Shown here: positions 31,154 through 39,222 of the stretch, piece by piece
Layout of the letters: each line of letters begins with the position of its first letter
Position numbering within the stretch: position 1 is the first letter of the stretch
Source: Bradyrhizobium ivorense
GTDB lineage: Bacteria > Pseudomonadota > Alphaproteobacteria > Rhizobiales > Xanthobacteraceae
Direction of reading: 5' to 3'
Length of the DNA stretch: 64,000 nt
Assembly (NCBI RefSeq): GCF_900696085.1
Contig: NZ_CAADFC020000030.1
Coordinates: forward strand, 124,001 to 188,000
Translations under genes and position numbers: made by a program
Notes under the pieces: generated by a model
What the model was told of the DNA's origin: nothing
The model's database searches: none
Seen by the model: only the letters and a program-made list of their open reading frames with translations

Positions 31154-33097
31154 ATGTACAACGATTCTTTGTTCAACGCCTTTGCCAGGTCGTTTGAAGC
31201 ACGAAGCCAAACCGACATGTCGATGGCCGAGTATCTGGAGTCGTGTCGAAGTGATCCGATGCGATATGCAAATGCGGCCGAGCGGTTACTAGCGGCGATC
31301 GGTGAGCCCCAGATGATCGACACGGCCAAGGACCCACGCCTTGGCCGTATCTTTTTGAACCGCACGATCAGATCCTATCCTGCCTTCGCCGGCTTCCACG
31401 GCATGGAGGATACGATCGAGCGCATCGTCGGCTTCTTCCGCCACGCCGCGCAGGGCCTCGAGGAGCGCAAGCAGATTCTCTATCTGCTCGGGCCGGTCGG
31501 CGGCGGCAAGTCGTCGCTCGCCGAGCGCATCAAGTCGCTGATGGAAATTCATCCGATCTACGTGCTGAAGGCCGGTGACGAACTCTCGCCGGTGTTCGAG
31601 TCGCCGCTAGGGCTGTTCGATCCGGATCAGCTCGGGCCGATGATCGAGGAGAAGTACGGCATTCCGCGCCGCCGGCTCAGCGGGCTGATGTCGCCCTGGG
31701 CCTACAAGCGGCTCGAGGCGTTCGGCGGTGACATCTCGCAATTCCGCGTCGCGCGCATCCAGCCCTCGCGGCTGCGCCAGATTGCGGTGGCCAAGACCGA
31801 GCCCGGTGACGAGAACAACCAGGACATCTCCTCGCTGGTCGGCAAGGTCGACATCCGCAAGCTCGAGACCTACGCCCAGAACGATCCCGACGCCTACAGC
31901 TATTCCGGCGGTCTCAACCGCGCCAACCAGGGCGTGCTCGAATTCGTCGAGATGTTCAAGGCGCCGATCAAGATGCTGCACCCGCTGCTGACCGCGACGC
32001 AGGAGGGTAACTACATCGGCACCGAGAATATCGGCGCGATCCCGTTCACCGGCATCATCCTCGCGCACTCCAACGAGGCCGAGTGGCAGAGCTTCAAGAC
32101 CAACAAGAACAACGAGGCCTTCATCGACCGCATCTGCGTGATCAAGGTGCCGTACGTTCTGCGCGTGGCCGAGGAGCAGAAGATCTACGAGAAGCTGATC
32201 CAGAGCTCGGAGCTCGCCGCCGCGCCCTGCGCGCCGGCGACCTTGGAGACGATGGCGCGGTTCTCGGTGATGTCGCGGCTGCGCAAGCACGAGAACTCGA
32301 CATTGTTCGCCAAGATGCGGGTCTATGACGGCGAGAGCCTCAAGGAGTCCGATCCGAAGGCGCGCAGCGTCCAGGAATACAAGGACGCCGCCGGCGTCGA
32401 CGAGGGCATGGACGGTGTCTCCACCCGCTTCGCCTTCAAGGTGCTGGCCTCGACCTTCAACCACGACACCACAGAGGTCGGCGCCGACGCGGTGCACCTG
32501 ATGTATGTGCTGGAGCAGTCGATCCGCCGCGAGCAGCTGCCTGACGAAACCGAGAAGCGCTATCTCGAATTCATCAAGGCCGACCTCGCGCCGCGCTATG
32601 CCGAGTTCATCGGCAACGAGATCCAGAAGGCTTACCTGGAATCCTACGCCGACTACGGCCAGAACCTGTTCGACCGTTACGTCGACTACGCCGACGCCTG
32701 GATCGAGGATCAGGACTTCAAGGATCCCGACACCGGCCAGCTGATGAACCGCGAGCTGCTGAACCAGGAGCTGACCAAGATCGAGAAGCCGGCCGGCATT
32801 GCCAACCCGAAGGACTTCCGCAACGAGGTCGTCAAGTTCTCGCTGCGCTCCCGGGCGCACAATGGCGGCAAGAACCCGAGCTGGACCTCCTATGAAAAGG
32901 TCCGCGACGTGATCGAGAAGCGGATATTCTCGCAAGTCGAGGATCTGCTTCCGGTCATCTCGTTCGGTTCCAAAAAGGACGGCGAGACCGAGAAGAAGCA
33001 CGGCGAGTTCGTGGCGCGGATGGTGGAGCGCGGCTACACCGAGCGCCAGGTCCGCCGCCTCGTCGAATGGTACATGCGGGTGAAGCAGGCCGGCTAG
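31154..33097 (+). CDS. prkA: PrkA family AAA+ protein (serine protein kinase-type)
   Basis: 647-aa cytoplasmic protein with an N-terminal AAA+ domain (Walker A GPVGGGKSS around residues 113-121) and a C-terminal domain that gave the family its kinase name; the Bacillus homologue has also been reported as an ATP-dependent protease, so the activity is unsettled. Length and the start MYNDSLFNAFARSFEARSQ match the YeaG/PrkA family. I use the ATG at 31154, which has GAGAGAGGG just upstream, rather than the in-frame GTG at 31139. It is followed by yeaH and spoVR, the conserved trio linked in enterics to nitrogen starvation and stationary phase. The 124-nt gap to yeaH has no ORF. Confidence 0.95.
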   Translation: MYNDSLFNAFARSFEARSQTDMSMAEYLESCRSDPMRYANAAERLLAAIGEPQMIDTAKDPRLGRIFLNRTIRSYPAFAGFHGMEDTIERIVGFFRHAAQGLEERKQILYLLGPVGGGKSSLAERIKSLMEIHPIYVLKAGDELSPVFESPLGLFDPDQLGPMIEEKYGIPRRRLSGLMSPWAYKRLEAFGGDISQFRVARIQPSRLRQIAVAKTEPGDENNQDISSLVGKVDIRKLETYAQNDPDAYSYSGGLNRANQGVLEFVEMFKAPIKMLHPLLTATQEGNYIGTENIGAIPFTGIILAHSNEAEWQSFKTNKNNEAFIDRICVIKVPYVLRVAEEQKIYEKLIQSSELAAAPCAPATLETMARFSVMSRLRKHENSTLFAKMRVYDGESLKESDPKARSVQEYKDAAGVDEGMDGVSTRFAFKVLASTFNHDTTEVGADAVHLMYVLEQSIRREQLPDETEKRYLEFIKADLAPRYAEFIGNEIQKAYLESYADYGQNLFDRYVDYADAWIEDQDFKDPDTGQLMNRELLNQELTKIEKPAGIANPKDFRNEVVKFSLRSRAHNGGKNPSWTSYEKVRDVIEKRIFSQVEDLLPVISFGSKKDGETEKKHGEFVARMVERGYTERQVRRLVEWYMRVKQAG

Positions 33098-33221
33098 CGT
33101 ATCAAGAATTTGGACAGGATCCCGAGGTGGACACTGCGTGCTCCATGCTCGACTAACGACAAACAACAATGATGCGATCGCTTGTGGTCGCATCCCGGCG
33201 TGAGGCAGATGCAACGTGGTC

Positions 33222-34493
33222 ATGCATATCGTCGATCGGCGCCTGAATCCGGGTAGCAAGAGCCTGGAGAACCGGCAGCGTTTCCTGCGCCGCGCCAAGG
33301 CGCTGGTGCAAGGAGCCGTGAAGAAATCGTCGCAAAGTCGGGACATCAAGGACGTCCTTGAGGGCGGTGAGGTGACGATCCCGCTGGACGGCATGGACGA
33401 GCCGCGGTTCCGCCGCGAAGGCGGCACCCGCGACATGGTGCTGCCCGGCAACAAGAAATTCGTCGAAGGCGATTACCTGCCGCGCCCGAACCAGAGTGGC
33501 GGCAAGGGCTCCGGCGCCGGCGAGGGCGACAGCGAGGATGCCTTCCGCTTCGTGCTCAGCCGCGACGAGTTCGTCGACCTGTTCCTCGATGATCTCGAAC
33601 TGCCCGATCTCGCCAAGCGCAAGCTCGCGGAGACCGAGAGCGAGGGCATCCAGCGCGCCGGCTACGCCACCTCGGGCTCGCCCGCCAACATCTCGATCAG
33701 CCGCACCGTGAGCCGGGCGCTGGCCCGCCGCGTCGCGCTGCGCCGGCCACGCAAGGACGACATCGAGGCGCTCGAGGCCGAGCTCGCCGAGTGCGAGGAC
33801 GGCCCACGCCGCCGCGAGCTGCTGGCCCTGCTCGAGGCGCTGAAGGCCAAGGCCAAGCGGATCCCGTTCATCGATCCGATCGACATCCGCTACCGCCGTT
33901 TTGAGACCGTGCCGAAGCCGGTGGCGCAGGCCGTGATGTTCTGCCTGATGGACGTCTCCGGTTCGATGTCCGAGCACATGAAGGACCTGGCGAAGCGGTT
34001 CTACATGCTGCTCTACGTGTTCCTGAAGCGGCGCTACAAGCACGTCGAGATCGTGTTCATCCGTCACACCGACCGCGCCGAGGAGGTCGACGAGGATACG
34101 TTCTTCCACGGGCCGGCCTCCGGCGGCACCCTGGTGTCGAGCGCGCTGGTTGCGATGAACGATATCGTCCGCACCCGCTTCCGCCCGGCCGACTGGAACA
34201 TCTATGCTGCGCAGGCCTCCGACGGCGACAACATGACGTCGGACAGCGCGTTGACCGGACAGCTCCTCACCAACAACATCCTGCCGGTGTGCCAGTTCTT
34301 CGCCTATCTCGAGGTCGGCGAGGCCGCCAACTACACCTTCGACATGCCGGACTCCTCGCTGTGGACGCTCTACGAGCGGCTGCGCAATGAAGGCGCGCCG
34401 CTGTCGATGCGCAAGGTGAGCGAGCGCGGCGAAATCTTCCCGGTGTTCCAGGACCTGTTCAAGCGCCGCAGCAAGCAAGAGAGGGTTGCGTAA
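33222..34493 (+). CDS. YeaH/DUF444 family von Willebrand A-domain protein
   Basis: 423 aa (425 from the GTG at 33216). The N-terminus HIVDRRLNPGSKSLENRQRF and PRFRREGGTRDMVLPGNKKF are signatures of DUF444/YhbH. The C-terminal half is a VWA-like domain whose metal site is LMDVSGSMS (Asp244, Ser246, Ser248). A charged, Gly-rich linker (GGKGSGAGEGDSED) and a likely coiled coil (about 176-212) lie between. Partner of PrkA in a conserved stress module. Its stop overlaps the spoVR ATG by one base (TAATG), so translation is coupled. The exact molecular role of the family is not established. Confidence 0.92.
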   Translation: MHIVDRRLNPGSKSLENRQRFLRRAKALVQGAVKKSSQSRDIKDVLEGGEVTIPLDGMDEPRFRREGGTRDMVLPGNKKFVEGDYLPRPNQSGGKGSGAGEGDSEDAFRFVLSRDEFVDLFLDDLELPDLAKRKLAETESEGIQRAGYATSGSPANISISRTVSRALARRVALRRPRKDDIEALEAELAECEDGPRRRELLALLEALKAKAKRIPFIDPIDIRYRRFETVPKPVAQAVMFCLMDVSGSMSEHMKDLAKRFYMLLYVFLKRRYKHVEIVFIRHTDRAEEVDEDTFFHGPASGGTLVSSALVAMNDIVRTRFRPADWNIYAAQASDGDNMTSDSALTGQLLTNNILPVCQFFAYLEVGEAANYTFDMPDSSLWTLYERLRNEGAPLSMRKVSERGEIFPVFQDLFKRRSKQERVA

Positions 34494-36037
34494 TGGCTTC
34501 TTCCGGCGATCGCCTGTTCGAGGGCGCCGACTGGGATTTTCCGACCTTGCAGCGAGTTCACGATGCCTGCGAGGAGATCGCGCGCAAGGAGCTCGGGCTC
34601 GACGTCTATCCGAACCAGATCGAGGTCATTACCGCCGAGCAGATGCTGGACGCCTATTCGTCGGTCGGCATGCCGCTGTTCTACAAGCACTGGTCGTTCG
34701 GCAAGCAGTTCGCCTTCCAGGAAGCCTCCTACCGCAAGGGGCTGATGGGGCTCGCCTATGAGATCGTGATCAACTCCTCGCCGTGCATCTCCTATCTGAT
34801 GGAGGAGAACACCGCGACCATGCAGACGCTGGTGATCGCGCACGCGGCGTTCGGGCACAATCACTTCTTCAAGAACAACTATCTGTTCAAGCAGTGGACC
34901 GATGCCGAAGGCATCCTCGATTATCTCGAATTCGCCAAGGGCTACATCGCGGCCTGCGAAGACCGCCATGGCAGCGAGGCGGTGGAGCGGACGCTCGACG
35001 CCGCGCATGCGCTGATGTCACACGGCGTCGATCGCTATCCCGGCAAGAAGACGCTCGACCTCCGCGACGAGGAGAAGCGCGCCGGTGAGCGCCGCCAGCA
35101 CGAGGAAAGCGTGTTCAACGACCTGTGGCGGACGGTGCCGAACGTCAAGGCCAAGAGCAAGGCGACGCTGTCGGCGGAGCGCCGCCGCGCGCTGCTCGGG
35201 CTGCCGCAGGAGAACGTCCTCTATTTCCTCGAGAAGACCGCGCCGCGGCTGGCCCCTTGGCAGCGCGAGTTGATCCGCATCGTGCGCCACATCGCGCAGT
35301 ACTTCTACCCGCAGGGCCAGACCAAGGTGATGAACGAGGGTGCCGCGACCTACGTCCATTACCGCATCTTGAATCGGCTGCACCGGCAGGGCCGGATCAC
35401 CGACGGCAATTTCCTGGAATTCCTGCAGTCGCACACCAATGTGGTGTTCCAGCCCGAGTTCGACGACCGCCGCTACTCCGGCTTCAACCCTTACGCGCTC
35501 GGTTTCGCCATGATGCAGGACATCGAGCGGATCGTGTCCAATCCGGAGGATGAGGACCGCGAGTGGTTCCCGGACATCGCAGGCAAGGGCGACGTCGAAG
35601 GCGTGCTTCGCGAGATCTGGAGCAACTACCGCGACGAGAGCTTCATCAATCAGTTCCTCAGCCCGGCGCTGATCCGGCGCTTCCGCATGTTCCATTTGCA
35701 CGACAATCCGGCCGAGAGCGCCGGCATCAGGGTCGACGCGATCCACGACGAACGCGGCTATCGGCGGGTTCGCCGCGAGCTGTCGCGGCAATACGACGTC
35801 GGCTTCGTCGATGCCAATATCGAGGTCGTCGACGTCGATCTCGACGGCGACCGCCGGCTGCTGCTGCGTCACACCACCGTGAAGGGCGCGCAGCTCAACG
35901 AGACCGACACCAGGCGGGTGCTGCAGCACCTCGCCGACCTCTGGTCCTACGACGTCGCGCTGACCGAGGTCGACGGCGCCGACAATGTGCTGAAGGAATA
36001 CGTCATCAGCCCGCGCGCCGCAGCTGTCGCGGCGTAG
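34493..36037 (+). CDS. SpoVR family protein (YcgB-like)
   Basis: 514-aa cytoplasmic protein. Family features include FPTLQRVHDACEEIARKELGLD near residue 15, YKHWSFGKQFAFQEASYRKG, INSSPCISYLMEENTATMQ and HVAHGHNHFF-type histidine clusters (here AHAAFGHNHFFKNNYLF). SpoVR is named from Bacillus spore cortex formation, but the family is widespread in non-sporulating bacteria and occurs with PrkA and YeaH, as here. Its biochemical function is unknown. Downstream at 36050-36079 a strong hairpin probably ends the transcript. Confidence 0.94.
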   Translation: MASSGDRLFEGADWDFPTLQRVHDACEEIARKELGLDVYPNQIEVITAEQMLDAYSSVGMPLFYKHWSFGKQFAFQEASYRKGLMGLAYEIVINSSPCISYLMEENTATMQTLVIAHAAFGHNHFFKNNYLFKQWTDAEGILDYLEFAKGYIAACEDRHGSEAVERTLDAAHALMSHGVDRYPGKKTLDLRDEEKRAGERRQHEESVFNDLWRTVPNVKAKSKATLSAERRRALLGLPQENVLYFLEKTAPRLAPWQRELIRIVRHIAQYFYPQGQTKVMNEGAATYVHYRILNRLHRQGRITDGNFLEFLQSHTNVVFQPEFDDRRYSGFNPYALGFAMMQDIERIVSNPEDEDREWFPDIAGKGDVEGVLREIWSNYRDESFINQFLSPALIRRFRMFHLHDNPAESAGIRVDAIHDERGYRRVRRELSRQYDVGFVDANIEVVDVDLDGDRRLLLRHTTVKGAQLNETDTRRVLQHLADLWSYDVALTEVDGADNVLKEYVISPRAAAVAA

Positions 36038-36049
36038 CAAACACGCCAC

Positions 36050-36079
36050 TGACGGCGCGCCTGCAACCGCGCGCCGTCA
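36050..36079 (+). terminator. Hairpin after spoVR
   Basis: Perfect 11-bp stem (TGACGGCGCGC pairing with GCGCGCCGTCA) with an 8-nt loop, starting 12 nt after the spoVR stop. There is no T-run, which is common for GC-rich alphaproteobacterial terminators, so it may slow or end transcription rather than be a classical intrinsic terminator. Confidence 0.6.
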
Positions 36080-36286
36080 TGCGGAATGCGTGTCTTGCTC
36101 GGCGAACTTTTGATTCCATCGACGGCTCACATCATGAACATCGCGGCAACGTTCGGGCACCGCGCGTTGCGCGCGCGAATGTGATTGCCGGCATACGAAA
36201 TTTCTTGAGCGCTTCTTGGTGATTGCCTGCGCGGACGCGATTGATAAGGTGCGCCGCGTCAAGAAGACCAAGAAAAGGATACGCTC

Positions 36287-37477
36287 TTGTCAACTCACTC
36301 ACGCCTGGCGGGCTTGCTCGCCGTCACTGTTCTCACCGCTTCGTCGATCTCGCCGTCCCCAGCCGCCGAAGGTGCGATCAAGATCGGAAACACCGCGCCC
36401 TATAGCGGGCCGGCCTCCGCCTACGGCACCATCGCGCGCGCCGAAGGCGCCTATTTCCAGATGCTGAACGATCAGGGCGGCATCAACGGCCGCAAGATCG
36501 AGTTCGAGAGCCTCGACGACGCCTACTCGCCGTCGAAGACGGTCGAGCAGACCCGCAAGCTCGTCGAGCAGGACGAGGTGCTGGCGATCTTCAGCGCGGT
36601 CGGCACCGCGCCCAACATCTCCGTGCAGAAGTATCTCAACATCAAGAAGGTGCCGCAGCTGTTCGTCTCGTCCGGCGCGACGCGCTGGAACGATCCAAAG
36701 CACTTCCCCTGGACGGTCGGCTTCAATCCGACCTACGAGCTCGAGGGTAGGCTTTACGCGAAGTACATCCTGCAGACCAAGCCGGATGCCAAGATCGCCG
36801 TCATCACGCCGAACGAGGACGCCGGCAAGGATTACCTGAAGGGTTTCAAGGACGGGCTCGGCGAGCATGTCGGCCAGATCGTCGCTGAGACCACCTATCA
36901 GACAAGCGATCCGACCATCGATTCACAGGTGGTGACGATGCGCGAGTCCGGCGCCGATGTGTTCTTCGCGGAGGCGACGCCGAAATTCGCCGCGCAGGCG
37001 CTGCGCAAGGCGGCGAGCCTGGGCTGGAAGCCGCTTACCATCCTGCCGTCGGTGTCCAATTCGGTCTCGGCGGTGCTCGAGCCGGCCGGCTTCGAGAACG
37101 TGGTCGGTGTCGTCACCGGCCTCTATCTGAAGGACCCGACCGATCCGCGCTGGGCCGATGATCCGGCCCAGAAGGAATTTTCGGCCTGGATGAAGAAGTA
37201 CCAGCCGAACGCCAACGCCGGCGATCTCTTCAACGTGCAGGGCTACACCGTCGCGCAGCTGATGACTGCGGTGCTGAAGAACTGCAACGGCGACTACAGC
37301 CGCGACAACGTCATCAAGCAGGCGGCCAATCTGAAGCCGCTCGAGCTGCCGATGCTGCTGCCGGGCATCAAGGTGCAGACCGAGCCCGACAACGTCACGC
37401 CGATCCGGCAGATCCAGATGGCGCGGTTCGACGGCAAGTCCTGGGCGCTGTTCGGTGACGTCTTGAGCGACAAGTAG
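36287..37477 (+). CDS. Branched-chain amino-acid-type ABC transporter substrate-binding protein
   Basis: 396-aa periplasmic binding protein of the LivK-like type I fold. The signal peptide covers about residues 1-27 (ending SISPSPAA before EGAIKIG). IKIGNTAPYSGPASAYGTIARA and MLNDQGGINGRKIEFESLDDAY are the family's opening signature, and VTGLYLKDPTDPRWADD lies in the second lobe. Start codon is TTG at 36287 with AAGGA about 8 nt upstream. No permease or ATPase genes are beside it, so it is an orphan binding protein here; such proteins are numerous in this group and can bind amino acids, aromatic acids or other carboxylates. The ligand cannot be named. Confidence 0.92.
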   Translation: MSTHSRLAGLLAVTVLTASSISPSPAAEGAIKIGNTAPYSGPASAYGTIARAEGAYFQMLNDQGGINGRKIEFESLDDAYSPSKTVEQTRKLVEQDEVLAIFSAVGTAPNISVQKYLNIKKVPQLFVSSGATRWNDPKHFPWTVGFNPTYELEGRLYAKYILQTKPDAKIAVITPNEDAGKDYLKGFKDGLGEHVGQIVAETTYQTSDPTIDSQVVTMRESGADVFFAEATPKFAAQALRKAASLGWKPLTILPSVSNSVSAVLEPAGFENVVGVVTGLYLKDPTDPRWADDPAQKEFSAWMKKYQPNANAGDLFNVQGYTVAQLMTAVLKNCNGDYSRDNVIKQAANLKPLELPMLLPGIKVQTEPDNVTPIRQIQMARFDGKSWALFGDVLSDK

Positions 37478-37487
37478 CAGCTTGCCG

Positions 37488-37534
37488 TCTGGCCGGCCGG
37501 AGCGCGACGATCCGTCACGCTTTGGCCGGCCAGA
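37488..37534 (+). terminator. Inverted repeat after the binding-protein gene
   Basis: TCTGGCCGGCC at 37488-37498 and its exact complement at 37524-37534 with a 25-nt centre, beginning 10 nt after the stop codon. Likely a transcript end or mRNA-stabilising hairpin. Confidence 0.5.
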
Positions 37535-37626
37535 TCCGCCGATTTTGGACTGATCGCTGCAAGGCGTCCTTAACACGTTCCACGCGAAACATCCGGACAG
37601 TCAGTGCCATCGATTGTCGTAGAGCG

Positions 37627-38205
37627 ATGCTTCGCAAGACCTACGCCTATCCGCCGCTTCCCGACGTCGAGATCGGCTATTCGCTGGTGCGGCTTGTGGG
37701 CTGGGCTGGCGTCTTCGTTCTGATGCTGGTGCTGTGCACCTGTATTGCCCTTGGCATACTTCCGCACAAGCCGGGCGATACGGCCCATCTCTACGTCGGC
37801 TATGGCGGCATCATCCTCTTTGCTGTTGCCATCTGGAAGTCGATCCGGATCTTCATGTCGCCGAGGGCGCCGGTCATCGTTGTCAGCCGCCACGGCATCC
37901 GGGATTCGCGGACATCGCACGGGCTGATCCCGTGGCACTCGGTGGAGGCGATCTCGCTCTGGCAATCCCGCGCCAACAAGAGCGTGCTCCTGAAGCTCAG
38001 CCCTGCGGCGGAAGCGCAGCTTTACACGACCAGGACAATGCGTTTCGTGGCGTGGAGCAACAGGCTGCTCGGAGGTGACGGCATCATGATCGGCACGACA
38101 GCGCTGACGATGGACACTGACGAGCTGTTCGATCTGTGCAGGACCTACCACGAGGCCGCGCTGCGATCACCGCAGGCTGGAGTTGATCTTGTCCAGTACC
38201 GCTGA
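37627..38205 (+). CDS. Small membrane protein, STM3941/PH-like type
   Basis: 192 aa. Two hydrophobic helices are evident, about residues 20-42 (LVGWAGVFVLMLVLCTCIAL region) and 55-75 (YVGYGGIILFAVAIWKSIRIF). A following domain with VIVVSRHGIRDSRTSHGLIPW and ISLWQSRANKSVLLKLSP resembles the membrane-associated PH-like domain of STM3941-type proteins. Function is unknown. I start at the ATG at 37627; the open frame begins at 37522 but the extra 35 residues look non-coding. Its last 39 nt overlap the 3' end of korB on the other strand, an unusual tail-to-tail overlap. Confidence 0.6.
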   Translation: MLRKTYAYPPLPDVEIGYSLVRLVGWAGVFVLMLVLCTCIALGILPHKPGDTAHLYVGYGGIILFAVAIWKSIRIFMSPRAPVIVVSRHGIRDSRTSHGLIPWHSVEAISLWQSRANKSVLLKLSPAAEAQLYTTRTMRFVAWSNRLLGGDGIMIGTTALTMDTDELFDLCRTYHEAALRSPQAGVDLVQYR

Positions 38206-39222
38206 CCCCGGGCATAGGTCCTCTTCATCCAGCGTGTTGAGCGGCGTCTCGACGGTTTCGAGATGGCTGTGCATGTCCTCGGCGTCCGGATCGACATAGA
38301 GCAGCCCGGTGACGATCTGGCCCTTTGCCGCATGCTTCTGCAGGAAGGTCTGCGCGCCGAGCCGGTCATGCGGATCGTAGTCGGCGTCGAGCTTGCGCAG
38401 CGCCAGCCGCGAGCCGTCATGCTGCTCGACCACCTGAACGGTACCCGGCGCATAGTCGACGCTGATCGGATCGCGTCCGACCAGCACGTCGAGCCGGTTC
38501 ACCGCGTCATTGTGCTCGCGGACATAGTCAAAACTCTTGGTCGAGCCGGCGTGGTTGTTGAAGGCGATGCACGGGCTGATCACGTCGATGAACGAGGCGC
38601 CCTTGTGCCGGATCGCAGCCGCAATCAGCGGCACCAATTGCGTCTTGTCGCCGGAGAAGCTGCGGGCCACGAAGGTGGCCCCGAGCTGCAGCGCGATCGC
38701 GACCAGGTCGATCGCATTGTCGGTGTTGGTGACGCCCTTCTTGGACTTCGAGCCGCGGTCGGCAGTCGCGGAGAACTGGCCCTTGGTCAGGCCGTAGACG
38801 CCGTTGTTCTCGACGATGTAGGTCATGTTGACGCCGCGCCGGATCGAATGCGCGAACTGGCCGAAGCCGATCGAGGCGCTGTCGCCGTCGCCGGAGACGC
38901 CGAGATAGATCAAATCGCGGTTGGCGAGATTGGCGCCGGTCAGCACCGACGGCATGCGGCCGTGCACCGAGTTGAAGCCGTGCGAATTGCCGAGGAAGTA
39001 GTCCGGCGTCTTCGACGAGCAGCCGATGCCGGAAATCTTCGCCACCCGGTGCGGCTCGATCGAGAGCTCGTAGCAGGCCTCGATGATCGAGGCGGTGATC
39101 GAATCGTGGCCGCAGCCGGCGCACAGCGTCGAGATCTTGCCCTCGTAGTCGCGGTGGGTGTAGCCCAGCTCGTTCTTCTTCAGGCCGGGGTGATGAAATT
39201 TCGGCTTTGCAATGTAGGTCAT
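38167..39222 (-). CDS. korB: 2-oxoacid:ferredoxin oxidoreductase, beta (TPP) subunit
   Basis: 351-aa thiamine-diphosphate subunit of a KorAB-type enzyme that oxidatively decarboxylates a 2-oxoacid such as 2-oxoglutarate to the acyl-CoA while reducing ferredoxin. TPP and Mg binding: GVSGDGDSASIG at 108-119 and VENNGVYGLTKGQ from 137. Cysteines in STLCAGCGHD (34 and 37), GIGCSSK (68) and VISPCIAFNNH can hold the [4Fe-4S] cluster. The start overlaps the korA stop by 4 nt (ATGA). Substrate preference (2-oxoglutarate rather than pyruvate) is a family-level inference. Confidence 0.93.
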   Translation of the reverse strand: MTYIAKPKFHHPGLKKNELGYTHRDYEGKISTLCAGCGHDSITASIIEACYELSIEPHRVAKISGIGCSSKTPDYFLGNSHGFNSVHGRMPSVLTGANLANRDLIYLGVSGDGDSASIGFGQFAHSIRRGVNMTYIVENNGVYGLTKGQFSATADRGSKSKKGVTNTDNAIDLVAIALQLGATFVARSFSGDKTQLVPLIAAAIRHKGASFIDVISPCIAFNNHAGSTKSFDYVREHNDAVNRLDVLVGRDPISVDYAPGTVQVVEQHDGSRLALRKLDADYDPHDRLGAQTFLQKHAAKGQIVTGLLYVDPDAEDMHSHLETVETPLNTLDEEDLCPGSAVLDKINSSLR

